64,000 nucleotides of DNA from Nyssa sinensis. Its lineage: Eukaryota; Streptophyta; Magnoliopsida; Cornales; Nyssaceae. Each line of letters begins with the position of its first letter. The stretch's first letter is position 1. The translations under genes were made by a program, and so were the position numbers. The notes below the pieces were generated by a model. It was given only the letters and a program-made list of their open reading frames with translations. It was not told the DNA's origin and did no database searches. The DNA lies in contig CM018043.1 of assembly GCA_008638375.1 (NCBI GenBank), positions 38,081,396-38,145,395 on the forward strand, written 5' to 3'. Shown piece after piece: positions 39,640-51,817 of the stretch.

Positions 39640-42616
39640 GAAACGACATAAAGAATAATTAAGAAGTTAATCAAAAACCTCATGATGTTCATGATAGACC
39701 AATAAAATAATTAAGCACATCAGAAATGAGAGTGTAATGTTCGAACCTAAAATTACCTATTGATTAGGCGAAATGATGTTATTTTAACACTATGAAAACT
39801 CGAATTAGCGAACTATGATGGCCACAAATAAATAATAACTGATATGAGGCTTTTAATAACGGGGCTAACCAAAATACGAAACCCTCGAAAGAAACCGTGT
39901 CGAAAAAGGAGCAGCGAAAAAGAAAATATTAAGAAAATAGCCAAAATGAAATTTTGCGCCAACCAAACAGGGCCTAAGCCCAAAATGTGAAAAAATTTCC
40001 AAAAGTGAGGTCAAGGGGATTAGAACCCTTGACCAAGTGGGACAAGATTCTTATTAACCAAAAATTTACCAAGTGGGCTGCTACAACTTTGTGCCTATAT
40101 ATGCAACCAATTTGAATTTAAACCCAATTTAGCCAAGGCCACCTCCTAAATTAGCCAATGGCCATGCATGCAATCCCCACATCATTAGCCCACATCACCT
40201 TCTTTCACCTCATGTCAGCCACCGAACCCGCTAAGTCTGATACATATATATACATCCATGTATATGTATAGGTTGTATATAAGAGAAATGCTAAAATATA
40301 TATGCCTACCACGCTCTTTGACCCTCAAAAAGAAAAATCAGTGTGCTGCCTCAGAATTGTGGGTGAGAGTGTGTGTGTGTGTTCATGAAGCAGGCTGAGA
40401 GAGCGAGTGTTAGAGATATATATAGAGAGAGGGTGAGTTAGAGAGAGAAAGTGAGACATTGTGTGTTAGATCAAGTGTGTGCACGCTTGTGTGTAGCCAT
40501 TGAAGGAGCAAAGGAGGTCGAGACTGATCTATAAGAGAACCCATAGGAGCAGAAGTGAGCCACAAGTGAAGAATGAGAGAGGGAGTTCACTGTGCAAAGG
40601 TATAAACCTCAAACCTTTGATTTTTCCGTTTAGATTTTGCTATTGTTTTTAGATGTTTTGGACCTTAGAGACTATATGCATGAATTTATTTGGACCCTAG
40701 TAAATATCAGGAATTGATTGGAAGGGCCAATAGGGCTCATAACACACCAAACTGTGCACAGGTAGCCATTAATGACCTCCAACAAACAGGTCTGAAACAA
40801 CCCTTACGAAACCTGTTTTTGACCTTTGGAACCTTAAAAGGACCTTATGAGGGTTTGAAAAACCCAAACCCGAGACCAAGAAGCCTAGGCTAAAGCCCCC
40901 AAAACACCACATTCAGGTTACGGTTGCAAGAGGGACTTTCATAGATCGAACACAAAAACCAATTCTATAGTTGGGGGATGAATCTAAACGAGCCTAGGAT
41001 CACAACGAACCAAACTAGAGGCCACAATGTCCAAAAATGAACTGGTACGTTGGAGTTGCAAATTCGGTTATCCAATTTTGGACCGTTGAGCTTGAATTGA
41101 AGCACAAAATGAATGTTAAAGTGCTTATTAGGCTTCCAGAAATGACTTAGAAGCAAAAGCAGTGAAAACCCGTGGCCAAAAACCCACAAAATTGAGTTTG
41201 AAAATTTGTAGTTTTAAGGTTATTGTTCATCGTCATGGGGAAGACGATGAACAGTACCGAGCATGGGTCGGATCTGGATCAGGTTCGGGTCAAATCTGAC
41301 CCACCCACAAATCAGGATAACCTAAACGACAGCGTATTGTTAGTGTTTAAATTGAAATTGAAATTGGATTCAGCCTGTTTGGTTACGGCTATATGAAATT
41401 GGAATTGAATTCAGGTCTGTCCAAACCGTGGATAAGGGGGCCAATTAGGAATAGAAGGGATATCATATTCCGATTCTTCATGGTCCAATGAACTAGATGG
41501 TTTAGGGTTTTTGAACCGGTTCAACTAAATGAACCCTAAAACTGGTTGGTTTTGAACCTTTTCTTTATGAAATCATGTTTTGAACCCCAAACTTTTGCTA
41601 AATTACGGTTTGACCCCAATTGTTTTGTAAAATTATATTCTGGCCCAGCTCTTGGAAAAGTTATGCAGATAAGCCCTGAAAGATAATTAAATAATAAAAT
41701 AATTAATTTAATTATTTTATTAGGTAAAATTATTATTTTACCCTTGGACATTAAATGAGTCAAACGAAGTCCAAATTAAATAAATAAATAGTGTATTCTT
41801 ACTATTTCGGGCATTCCGGACTCAATGGTGGAGTCCAATTGATGAAATTGAGTCCCGAAAAATACAGACACATAAATGTTAAATGATGGTATTGCCCCTA
41901 ATACAATACGAAGCCCAAATGAAGTCCAAATTAGACGAAATTGATACCAACAGAAGCCCAAATAATTATAAACTCGTATATATGACTAAATAATGATTCG
42001 GGGACAGAATGTCATAAAATATAAATGACCAAAATACCCCTGAGTACGAGAAGTACAAGTAAAGCCTAAAAATTTACTATCATAAGTAAAATTATGAAAA
42101 TTTAAGAGCTAAATAAGACTCCGGAATAGCCAACGTAAAAAATGAGAAATGATCGATGTGTCCCTATGACCAAAAACAGATACCAAATGAAGTCCAAAAG
42201 ACCTAAAAATTTACGTATAAGATATGTGGAACATTCTGGGGACCATGATATGTCCGAGGCAAGAAAAATAAATTACCATTTTGCCCCTGCATATGCCCAG
42301 AGCCAACTAAAAAGCTGAGAAGGTCTAAATTGACGTTCTTCGACATTTCGAACCCAACGGTGAGGTACATAATACCAAAATAGGTACTGAAAAATAAGTC
42401 ATGTGAAAAATAAAAATTTATTAAGTTACCACAATAGACCAGTAAGACCAATCTTAGAAATTAGGATGCGTCGGGTCAAAATTAAATACAGAGCATCAAC
42501 TTAGTGATGAATTGAAGTAGACGAGGAATTAATTGAAGTTTTGGTGAATTTGATTTTCATAGGAAATACAAATGAAAGGGAAAAGCCCACCAATAGTGCA
42601 AACCCAGGGAATCAAG

Positions 42617-43396
42617 GTGAGTAACCTTACATTTGAAGTGGAGATTTAATTCCACGGATTTGAATAATGTTTTAAATATCAACTTCAGTTGTTACACCAT
42701 TCCTGTTTTAAATATTCTATTATGACATGCTTCATGAATAATTTTTACTACTGTTCTTTTAAGATATACTTCATCATGTCTAAGATCTCAATTTTGAATG
42801 TTCTTAAATATTTCGAATTTGCACATTTCATGTATTTCAAGACCCTATCATAAGGATATGAACCATATGTTTTGAATGCTCATAAATGCGTCTACGTGAA
42901 GAGATTATGGGTTAAATGTTTTTAAATGCAAGATAAACTGTGCATAAGCACCACAGATTTTTGTTGAGTATCTTCGAAACTCAACCACGAAACGAATAAA
43001 TGCTAGGTAGCAGGATCTAATCCCCCAAGCATATGAGATATCTCCACGTAAAGTAAAATGGGAATTTGGTTTGAAACAGATTCCATTAATGAAAGTGATA
43101 AGGTGTGTGTTGACAATGGAAGCAGGCTTTTTTCCCTCATTTTCACCATGCATATTTACATGATTTGAAATTCATATACTTTATGTGAAAAGTACATGTT
43201 AACTTGAATACTTTAAATGTTTCAAAGCTATTGTTTAAAGAATGCATATACTCTATGTTCCAAGTATACGAGCAATTGGTAGTGAGTATTTTATAAACTC
43301 TTACGTGCAAAACCACTGCCAATTGAAACCCATGACAAATGTTGGATTTACTCACTGGGCTTCTCGAAGCTCACCCTATTCCCTAACATTTTTCAG
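42617..43396 (+). other. Putative intron inside solo LTR
   Basis: Donor AAG|GTGAGTAA and acceptor CCCTAACATTTTTCAG|G, with a CTAAC branch-point-like element, enclose 780 bp. The positions match the donor/acceptor-like pairs in the other LTRs. Splicing is inferred only. Confidence 0.4.
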
Positions 43397-43625
43397 GTAC
43401 TGACGATGAGAGGGAGCCGTGCTCCATTTTGGGATAATAACTAATGGCTCTATAGGATTATGGACTTTTGGGAAGTATTAGAATCTGTAGTTGGATGGAT
43501 TTTGATGTAATAGACTTTGGACAATATATACTTAAGCCCTTGAGGCATTCGAATATGTAATATATATAAAACTTTAGAACTTTTATTTATGCTCTGAATT
43601 TATGTTCATGTGTACCGCTATGAAG

Positions 43626-43730
43626 AGCGGCAGTACCGGACGGATGTGGGAAAGTTTTAAATCAGAAAAGAAAAGAATTTTTTTTCATGCTTTCGCAAAC
43701 CAAGGCCGCACCGCCATCTGATACTTCTGC
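43626..43730 (+). other. Hairpin with A/T-rich loop near LTR 3' end
   Basis: Arms at 43626-43649 and 43705-43730 pair imperfectly (GGCAGTACCGGACGG facing CCATCTGATACTTCTGC), with aaaagaaaagaa in the loop, 87 bp before the LTR terminus. Confidence 0.55.
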
Positions 43731-45289
43731 TTATGTGAGCCTTACCCTAAGGCCTCCGAGCCGAAGGGTGGCAGTCGCGATACGAGATCCGCATAGGGTG
43801 GGTTTTGGGTCGTGACATAACTTGTTTATATGTTTGATTCATTGCATTCTAGCTTATGTTCATTTAGAGAAACTCTTGTGGTTTGAGAGTTAAGATTTAT
43901 TCCATGTGTTGGTACTTTATGTATTTTATGATCCTTGAGAAATTGTTAAGGTTGTGACTATGTAATGTGTTTATATGTGAAATTGATTGGATTACATGTT
44001 AGGTTCATGTAAACAAAGTTTTGTGATATAAAAGTTATAGTTGCTTTAAGTACATTGCATTATTTAAAGCATGCTCCATGTATTTGATAAAATACTTCAT
44101 TGAGATTGCATTATTGCATGGTGAAATCAAGGCATATTGGCATGGTGTGATTCCTTGAAAACATAGTGTGGGTTGAGCACTTGGTGCTATACATTATGAG
44201 GGTGTAGATCCTGTGGTGAAAAACCCAAAATTGGACATTACATTGGTGCCTGCTTATCCAACGAGAGCGATCCGTGAACACAGGCTTTGGTACTCGCTGA
44301 CCAATGGGAGCGATCCGTGAAATGAGACATGGGTGTGGCATAGAGTTTGCATGGATGTGTCACGCATATTACTAATGCATTGTATTGATGAATTGGAAGG
44401 CATGTATATTATAAATGTACACTTGCACATGTCATGCTTTAACTTTGTTCCTTGCATTAGCATTATGTCATACCAGCAGTTGAGCTGACCCCTCGTGGGA
44501 TATCATATTACAGATAAGGCTCCCGGTACTTGAGACTTGATAAAGTCTTCAAGGAATGAGGGGAAAAGAACTTGGAAGGATATTTAGCCCTTAGGGCATA
44601 TTTTGTATGTATGGGCATAAGCCCAAAAGACTTGTATTTTAATTTGAAAGAATGGTGAACTATAGGCCTTGGGCCAAATTTGTAATGTAAGGGCTTAAGC
44701 CCAAATGACATGTAGGATATGTTTGTTTAATGTGCCTTACATATATATATATATATATATGTTGAAAGAAATGAATGTATGTTTACTTTCCATGAATTGT
44801 GGCCATCGAGTGAGGAAAAATTGTGATGTGTTTATATATATGAATGGTTGCAAAATATTAGGTGGAAAATGCTTAGAAAATAGAGGACGTTATGTCAAAA
44901 CTTTTGTGCAATTAAAGGGGGAACTAAGTATGTAAAACACCATTTAAATGGGTGAGAAAAGTGTCAAAAGGGGAGGTTAAAAACCTTGAAGAAGTGGGCT
45001 AAAAATGGAAAAAAGTAGCCTTCAAACCTTGGGAAAAAATTTAGGGAAATAGAGAAATTTAGCCGTAGTCGCTACAATAAAAATTCAAAAATTGGAAAAA
45101 TCAACCTCAGTTGTTACAGTAAAAATGCAGAGAAGCAAACCAGCCACCAATAGCCCAGCGCGCCCCCGTGCTGTCGCGCGCCTGTCCTGCTCACCCTACG
45201 TGCATGCCCTATGCCTTGCCTGCTGCCCCTGGGCGCCTAGTATGCTGCCACTTACTGCTTGGCAGCCCTGATACCCCTCCATGACACCT

Positions 45290-45420
45290 GCCCTTTGGCC
45301 ACCTTTTTGGGCCATGTTTGGCCAAATCTTAGGCCATGTTTGGTCATTCTTTTGGGCCATGTTTGGCCACCTTATTGGACCGTGTTTGGCCACTCTCATG
45401 GGCCATGTTTGGTCACTTCC
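45290..45420. repeat. Minisatellite ggccatgtttggccac
   Basis: About five units of 24-32 bp share gggccatgtttggccac or ggtcac variants. It lies in the 3' part of the LTR starting at 38579. Confidence 0.85.
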
Positions 45421-45758
45421 GTAGACCTATTTTAATAGACCTTTTGGCCTATTCTTGGCCTATGTCCCAGGACAATTGGGACCCATTTGAGCCATTATTC
45501 CAAGGCATATTTTAGGGCTATTTTAGAGGACTAATTTGGATACGAGTTAAACTATTTTTACCATTAGTTGGAGAAGGCATTTGACCACTAATTGGAACTC
45601 ACCTTGGGTGAGATTAGTAATAAATTTTCATCTCAAATCTTGGGAAAACATAGGGGAATAAATTCAAAATCAACTAAATCTAACTTAATGACCTTTCATT
45701 TACTTTTCTTATTTCATTTCACTCAGTCCCCAGGTTTGTGGAAATTCAGGGCATCACA

Positions 45759-48700
45759 CATCCTATGCAAATTAAGGGCAACAACCAACACTACCACTCG
45801 AACAGGCCGTACAAAATCAAATTAATTGCACAAGAGTGATAAAAAAAAAAAATTTCTTTTATTAAATACGGAAGCTACACATATGCAACTTATCTGATAA
45901 CAAATCGAACTCTAACAACCATCAGTCAAAATATCTCCAAGTATAATTTTGATCATCATGAATCAACATTTAAGTCTAACATCTTCTCTAGTGTCACCAC
46001 CATGTCACAATAACTGATATTAACATTAATCTTACAGAATACCTATTCAGATTATAACTTGGAGTTATACATCATCAACATAGCCCATAAGCTCATCACC
46101 AGCTCCATTAGTTGCATCACTGCATTTCCTCCCATATGGTGCTACATGAAAAACTGTTATAAATATAGAGTGAGCTAACTTAGCTCAGTAAGTAAATTTT
46201 CTCATTTTTCCATGGGATAAGGTTAGTTTAAGGTAACAGAATACAACCAAATGGCAAGCGAAAGGGTATATAATAATAGCTAGTCATAAAGAAAAATAGA
46301 TCAACAAAGATGGCCCGTAGGTCCAAAAGGCATATCCCAAAGTAATTTGAAAAAGGTGATGTAAATAGTTTAGCAAGTCAATAATAGGGATTTAGCCTAT
46401 ACAACAATCAGCTGCCAAAAATCAAAGGATGCCAAATTGAATCCAATGATAGGCTTGCAAAGCGTATCCACAATCAAAGACTTCATCACCAAATTATGAT
46501 TCAAATAAAAGATATTAGATACTACCAAACTAGATGCTATTAACCAAAAGAGCCCGGCTACCCTCAGAAGCACTCATTCAGGTTCACCCCTCAATCGGAT
46601 TCCTGAATAGCACTAAGAGCTCTTATCATTTATCATGTCCTCCACGGACTAAGTGTTGGGTATCATTCCTAATCACCGACCCTGTAGGTCCAAATTAGAA
46701 TGTATAAAATCAGGATGGACGTTGCGACAAACACAACTCCTAGCACTCATAATAACATTATGATCAGCGAAATTCCATAAGGAATGTACATATATGTGGA
46801 ATATCAAATTCCCAGCAACTGAGAAACATAACAGTTTTTTAATATCCAAATCAAAGGTATAGAAATATACAAGCAACCACATCAAGATATTGGCAAAGAA
46901 AATCTCAACATATCCACAAAGAAGTACAAGTGTCAAATTGTGGAATGAAATAAATGTCACGTATATATAAGAGTACAAATTGGCAGCATCGAGAAAATAT
47001 AATTGTGACATGGCTAAGGAAATACCACTTATTAGAGTTCGGGTTTACTTACATTAGGTTCTTAGCATCGCATCCCCATGCGGGTACCATAATAGTTATT
47101 CCATAACTTTCTTTCCATTTTCCATCATTTGGGTGATCCTATAATCACGGATCAAAAATACATTGCATAATGTATTAGTATTCATCCTAATCCCACACAT
47201 TGTTATTCAGTATTTTAAGTTCTTTTGAACTTAGTCTATTCAATTAAGAGTCTTCAAATTTCCCATTTAGGGTTTGCTGATACCTTATAACTCATCTGGG
47301 CATTTAAGGGCATAATGATAATTTATCGAATATTTTCTCCGTACATGATTTACATATTCAGACTCGATTTTGAGTCTAATTGGTCATTATAAAACTTATA
47401 TGGATTTATTAATTTCATTTTTATACTTCTAGTAACTTTATTAAGTCCTAAGGACGTATTCGGTATTTTTTAGTTTGTTACCGAGTCTTATTTTTCTCAA
47501 AGGGGTGTCACTATCATGTCTGAAATATTGAACATAATTAATTTAGGCTTTTTTGGATCTTAATTTTCATTTATGTGACTTGCATTGAGCCTGGGGGCAT
47601 TTTTATAATTTTACACTTTCGCGTGTAGCATTTTTTGGTACTTTTTGCTAAAATGGACTCCATCGTTGAGTCCGGGACATCAAAGAAAGTCAGAATATAT
47701 CACCTTTGACATTTAACTGGCATTTTGATTACTAAGGGTAAAATGGTAATTTTGACATTTCACATGTCTATATCTCTAGGACTTCGTTTCACAAAACGAA
47801 TCTCGCCATTGGCTCTAGAATGTCCCAAAATGTTAAAGTATGTATTTTTAGTCATCGGGGTTCAATTGGTCACTTAACTAATCATTAGGACGTATTTGAA
47901 ATTATTCCAGTTTGCCCGATCATATTTTTTGGGATTTAATTTTACAAATCGGACTCAGCCGTTGAGTCTGGAATGCCCAACAATATTGGGTTGCACTATT
48001 CTTTTATTTTAATTGGCCTTCATTTGACCTATTTTTTGCCTAAGGGCATTTTGGTAATTTCTCTTAAAATTAAAAGGATTTAAAGTTAATATTTAATTAA
48101 TTTTTGGGCCAATCCATAATTAATCAAAATAGTTGGGGTCATTTTGTAATTAACAGAAACTATTAGGGGTCATTTTCTAATTTTAGAAACTATTTAAATA
48201 AATCCACTACTTTAATTAGGTTCTAAGTCAACCAGTCCAAAATCGTACTGAACCAACCAATCCATTCGGTTCATTGCATCATGCTAACTTCATCGTGATA
48301 TCAGCCCTATTTTTTTTTTAAATTCTTTTAAGTCAAAACAACGACATTTCACTAAATGTTTAAACCCAATTTTTAATTTAGTCAGGGCTCGACCCGAGAC
48401 CCGACTCGGTTACTGTTCTTCTTCCCCAATACTCCGGTGAGGGTTTCGGTAGCCTTCTTTGGCCCTAGTGACTGTCATCGGTCAATTTTTGGCCATTGCC
48501 CAATGTGGTTCGATCCCATTTTCCTTGGGGATTCCATATCTAAAATCAAATTTCAATTTCATTACACCGTTCTCATCGAAATAGAGAAGCTCAATGGGTC
48601 TCCAGCGAGACCTGCTTTCCCGATGAAGGTTTCTTTTTCTATTTCGACAAGTTTTTTTCACTGTTTCACTCCCAATTTTCACCTATAGGTTCCTGGATGT

Positions 48701-49179
48701 ATGGAGAACATTTTTTCGTTCCTAAAACCTAACGAATTTATCAAAGTTTCACTTATCTAATTCACCCAATCGTACCTGCAACTCATTATTTCTCAATGGT
48801 TCCTTAACCATTTTTAGTGATTTAAGTTGTTGCATGCCCCAAATTTAATGTTTTTTTGAGCTATGTAATTGGCTTTAAGTTGTATTAAAGTTAGCTCAAA
48901 AACTCATTTTTTCATAATTTCGAGTCTTGGGGTTTCTTAGGATTTTTAAGCTCCAACCTCATCCATTATTCTTCTATTTTCTTGCCTCTATGATATAAAA
49001 CACTTGCATGTATATTATAGGCCATGAACAAGCTCAAAAATAAATTTTGGCAAATTTTCTAGAGAGAAAAAGTTATCTCTCTTAGTTTTTCCTTTTCTCT
49101 CTATTGCTTCTCTTTCTTCCTTCTTGCTTCTGGTTTCTTCTTCTTCTTCTTCTTCTTCTTCTTCACTTTCATCGTAACG
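45759..49179 (-). mobile_element. Ty3/gypsy-type LTR, 5' end missing
   Basis: Related to the solo LTR at 33426-38002: both share cgaacaggccgtacaaaat near the left edge, the cccatcgtttgggtgatcc-type phrase (about 47115) and modules with GGACTCCATCGTTGAGTCC (about 47655). A donor-like GTAAGTAAAC lies at 47052; its acceptor partner is decayed. A decayed TGACG pair lies at about 48290. It ends in a TTC repeat where the next LTR begins, so its missing 5' part may lie beyond the right edge. A 112-codon frame at 46673-47011 is LTR sequence, not a recognised gene. Confidence 0.6.
49134..49164. repeat. TTC microsatellite
   Basis: About ten uninterrupted ttc units, GAA on the LTR sense strand, in the purine-rich leader of the minus-strand LTR. 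Confidence 0.9.
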
Positions 49180-50034
49180 TGTAACCCACCTTACGCGGAT
49201 TAGGGGTAACTATAGAGATCTGAAAAATCAGGGTAAATTTCTTCATTTTTACTGGTAAGGCACTATTCATACACTGTTTGCCGGTAGGGCGCTATACATG
49301 CGCTATTTAGGCATAAGTCATATTTAGGAGCATAATTTGAGTATTCCATAGAAGATAAATATGTTTATAATGTTAAAATAAACCTCCTGTGCAAATTTGA
49401 GTCTAATCAGAAGTAGTTTGAAAATTTTGACCAAAGGGCATCTTGGGTGGAACTGACCAAACCTGCTTGCGGGCGAAAATAAATGTTTTTTAAAATTTTC
49501 ATTTAAAATAATTTTAAGAACTTTGGCTAAAGAAAAATGTCGAATTGAGGCATTTCGGGATGGGTTGTAGTGTAACGGGGCCTCGGATTCATTGAGGGCA
49601 AAAAGGTCATTTTGCCCCTTTGCCCTTTTACTAGAAATACAGCCCCTTAGTGTAATTTTTATCAGAATTTGGTCTGAGATACAGCAGCAGGTCGTGCATG
49701 GGAGAAAAGTGAAGAGAAACCTAGGATTTTTCAAGTTTCAAGCCACCAAAACACATCCCTAGGCTAGGATTCTCACAAGACTTCCTTCTAGGAAGTTATT
49801 CCCCACGTCAAGGACTACATTATCACTAATCGGTTCAGCTACCCAGCGAACACAACTCCCTAGGGTTGTGAAAAACCCTTTTAGGTATGATATCTTGCTA
49901 AGTTAGGAATAGATTTAAGTTTCCTTGCCTCTTTATGAGTTGATTGCATGATTCATATGTTTATTTGCTATTAGAAAGTCACTTAGAACTTAGTTTCTTT
50001 GAAAACCTAGAGTTGGTTGTTTGTATGCTTATGT
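49180..50034 (+). mobile_element. LTR fragment, target of the young element
   Basis: Starts near tgtaacccaccttacgcgg and is homologous to 38579-39387, including gccggtagggcgct and cctagagttggttgttt. In the related copy the sequence continues past that phrase; here it stops at the first LTR of the young chromovirus, so this fragment is the insertion target. The left target base string would be tatgt (50030-50034). Confidence 0.65.
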
Positions 50035-50083
50035 TGTCACATCCCCCAGACCCACCCTGTGCGGATTTGGGGTACGTGGCAAA

Positions 50084-50167
50084 GGCCAGTTAGGCACCCA
50101 TCGGGTTTTATCAGTTTTTTTTTTTTTTTTGAAAACAAAACCCCGACGGTAATCCTAACCAAAGGCC
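50084..50167 (-). other. Hairpin with 16-A loop near LTR 3' end
   Basis: Plus-strand arms ggccagttaggcacccatcg (from 50084) and cgacggtaatcctaacc plus aaaggcc (to 50167) pair imperfectly around a run of 16 T, A on the element sense strand. An identical copy occurs at 57305-57388 in the other LTR. It matches in position and loop type the hairpins of the older LTRs. Confidence 0.6.
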
Positions 50168-50463
50168 ATTCCGATCTAAATCCCAAGCATAGTGCATTCA
50201 ACATATATAGTTTAAGCAGCGGAATTTTCACATGAGAATGCATACATGTATACTTGGTCGAGCATTCAGGATATATCATAGTCAGACCTATCTTAATCAA
50301 GATTACAAAACAGTTTCACTACAAAAGGTCATAATCTGTTCAGTTATACAAAAAGTACAAAAATGGTATAGATTCTCAAAATGGGTTATCATTCTATCTG
50401 GGGGTCTTCAACATTTTCCCCCTAAGTTCTGGACCTGCTAAACCTGTCCATCTGAGGGTTCCC

Positions 50464-50808
50464 CTGAAATTATTAAAATAATGGAATGAGCTTTAAAAGC
50501 CCAGTGAGTAACACAGATATCCAGGCAAGAGTTTCGAATTCAATCTTTGCTTAAATCACATGGTAATTAAATCAGTTTGGAATTAATAGTTCAATAAATC
50601 CAAGTCAAATTCAATAAATCAAAACAGATAAACGGTTCAGAGTGCTAGCATATCAATCAGAAGTATAGTTAATCATTTGAGAAACTAAAAACCATGTCAT
50701 CGGTGATAAAAGCATGCATTTAAAACAATTGCATTTAAAACATATGGTATTCGAAACAATTTAACAGATCAAGGAGCAGTAACTAAAACAGTGTCAGAAG
50801 TTACTCAC
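50464..50808 (-). other. Putative intron inside young LTR
   Basis: On the minus strand, AG|GTGAGTAA (from 50808) to TAATAATTTCAG|GGG (ending 50464), 345 bp. The same pair lies at 58029-57685 in the 5' LTR. The pyrimidine tract is weak. The role is inferred from position shared with older LTRs. Confidence 0.35.
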
Positions 50809-51039
50809 CTACAATATTTAAATTTGAAGCTAGGAACGGAGCCTTCCTCTTTTCTCCTTAAGCCTAAAACAATTTATAAAGATTTATCAACTCATGACCT
50901 TAGACTGAGTAAGTCTACCCTATGATGGGTTTCATGGAACTAACTTATAGTGGCTAGTTCATAGGTCTTACCTCTTAAGCATTTGGCTTAGGGTTTCAGT
51001 GCCTTCACACATTTATCGGTTCTAATTTTCATATTATGG

Positions 51040-51590
51040 ACCTAACCATTGAGTTCGGAAGATCGAAGAAAGTCAATTTAGACTCTCTCGGCTTTTAAAT
51101 CTAGGTTCGGGTATGTCAGGGGTATTTTGGTCATTTTTGCCGTCACATAATTTCTGTCTCGGATTCGTCATCTAATCATGTATACAGTCTCACAAGTGTC
51201 AGGTCAATCACTAGTATTAATTCCGTTTTAATCGGACTTCATTTAGGCCTTGTACAGTGTCAGGGGTATTATGGTAATTTCATATGTTGTATTTTTCGGT
51301 ACTTTATTTGTAGTCACGGACCTCACCATTGAGTCCAGAATGTCCAACATAGTTGAAATGGACTATCTTTCAGTAAAATTTGGCCCTATGTGTCATTAGG
51401 GGCAGTATGGTCATTTACCCTTTACATGTCTGTATTTTTCGGGACTTGGTTTCACAAATCGGACTCCACCATTGAGTCCGGAATGCCCGAAATAGTAAGA
51501 TTACACTATTCAATCATTAAATTCGGACTTGGTTTGACTCGTTTAGGGTCCAGGGGCAATATAGTAATTATCCCCTTTTAATAAAATAAT
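51040..51590 (-). repeat. Module array with GGACTC/GAGTCC inverted repeats
   Basis: ATTGAGTTC or ATTGAGTCC cores near 51054, 51327 and 51470 lie in modules containing ggtcattt, tgtctgtatttttcgggac and atgcccgaaatagt phrases. The best core, CGGACTC-CACCATT-GAGTCCG, forms a 7-bp stem. It is duplicated at 58261-58811. Confidence 0.7.
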
Positions 51591-51794
51591 TAAATAATTA
51601 TTTTATTATTTTAATTAATTTTTCAGGGGTATAATTGCATAAGATTTTCAAAATCTGGGCCTTAGTGTAATTCTGTCAAACAGTGGAGGGTCAGTTTGCA
51701 AATATTTAAAAGTTCAAAACTGAACCAAAGGGTTCAGTCTCTTTGCAACTGAACCGGTCCGGTTCAGTCCGGTTCTGACCGGTCCTGTTACATT

Positions 51795-51817
51795 GCTGAC
51801 GTCACGATGACGTCAGC
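51795..51817 (-). promoter_or_regulatory. Paired TGACGTCA motifs in young LTR
   Basis: GCTGACGTCA and TGACGTCAGC flank cga, next to overlapping ACCGGTCCGGTT motifs (about 51752-51785). It is duplicated at 59016-59038. bZIP/TGA-factor binding is a possibility from the motif only. Confidence 0.45.

Larger units (their letters stand above)
39588..43817 (+). mobile_element. Solo LTR with target duplication taact
   Basis: It starts TGTAACACCCCGACCC and ends GGGTTTTGGGTCGTGACA. The identical 5-mer taact flanks it at 39583-39587 and 43818-43822. The length is 4230 bp with no internal region. In order: AT-rich hairpin (39608-39639), T-arm-like motif (about 40015-40040), TA and GA tracts (about 40240-40450), modules with GGACTC/GAGTCC (about 41810-42370), donor-like AAG|GTGAGTAA at 42617, acceptor-like CCCTAACATTTTTCAG ending at 43396, and A-loop hairpin (43626-43730). 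It is the cleanest example of the shared LTR architecture. Confidence 0.92.
38579..45758 (+). mobile_element. LTR of a second Ty3-type family, split by a nested solo LTR
   Basis: It starts TGTCACGACCCAAAATCC and ends about 45758 at ttcagggcatcaca. The part before 39588 is homologous to 49180-50034. Excluding the nested LTR (39588-43817 plus 5 bp) it is about 2.95 kb. It includes gagcgatccgtga-type repeats (about 44265-44320), a TA run (44741-44760) and a ggccatgtttggccac minisatellite. No matching target duplication is found on the right, so the right junction is probably recombinant. Confidence 0.6.

Noticed and set aside
46673..47011. 112-codon frame resembling the frame at 26733-26942
   Set aside because: Both sit in the same position of related LTRs, so similarity follows from LTR homology. 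A test of synonymous versus non-synonymous change over more copies would be needed before calling a gene.
49324..49734. 136-codon minus-strand frame
   Set aside because: It lies antisense in an LTR fragment homologous to 38579-39387, where the frame is not kept.
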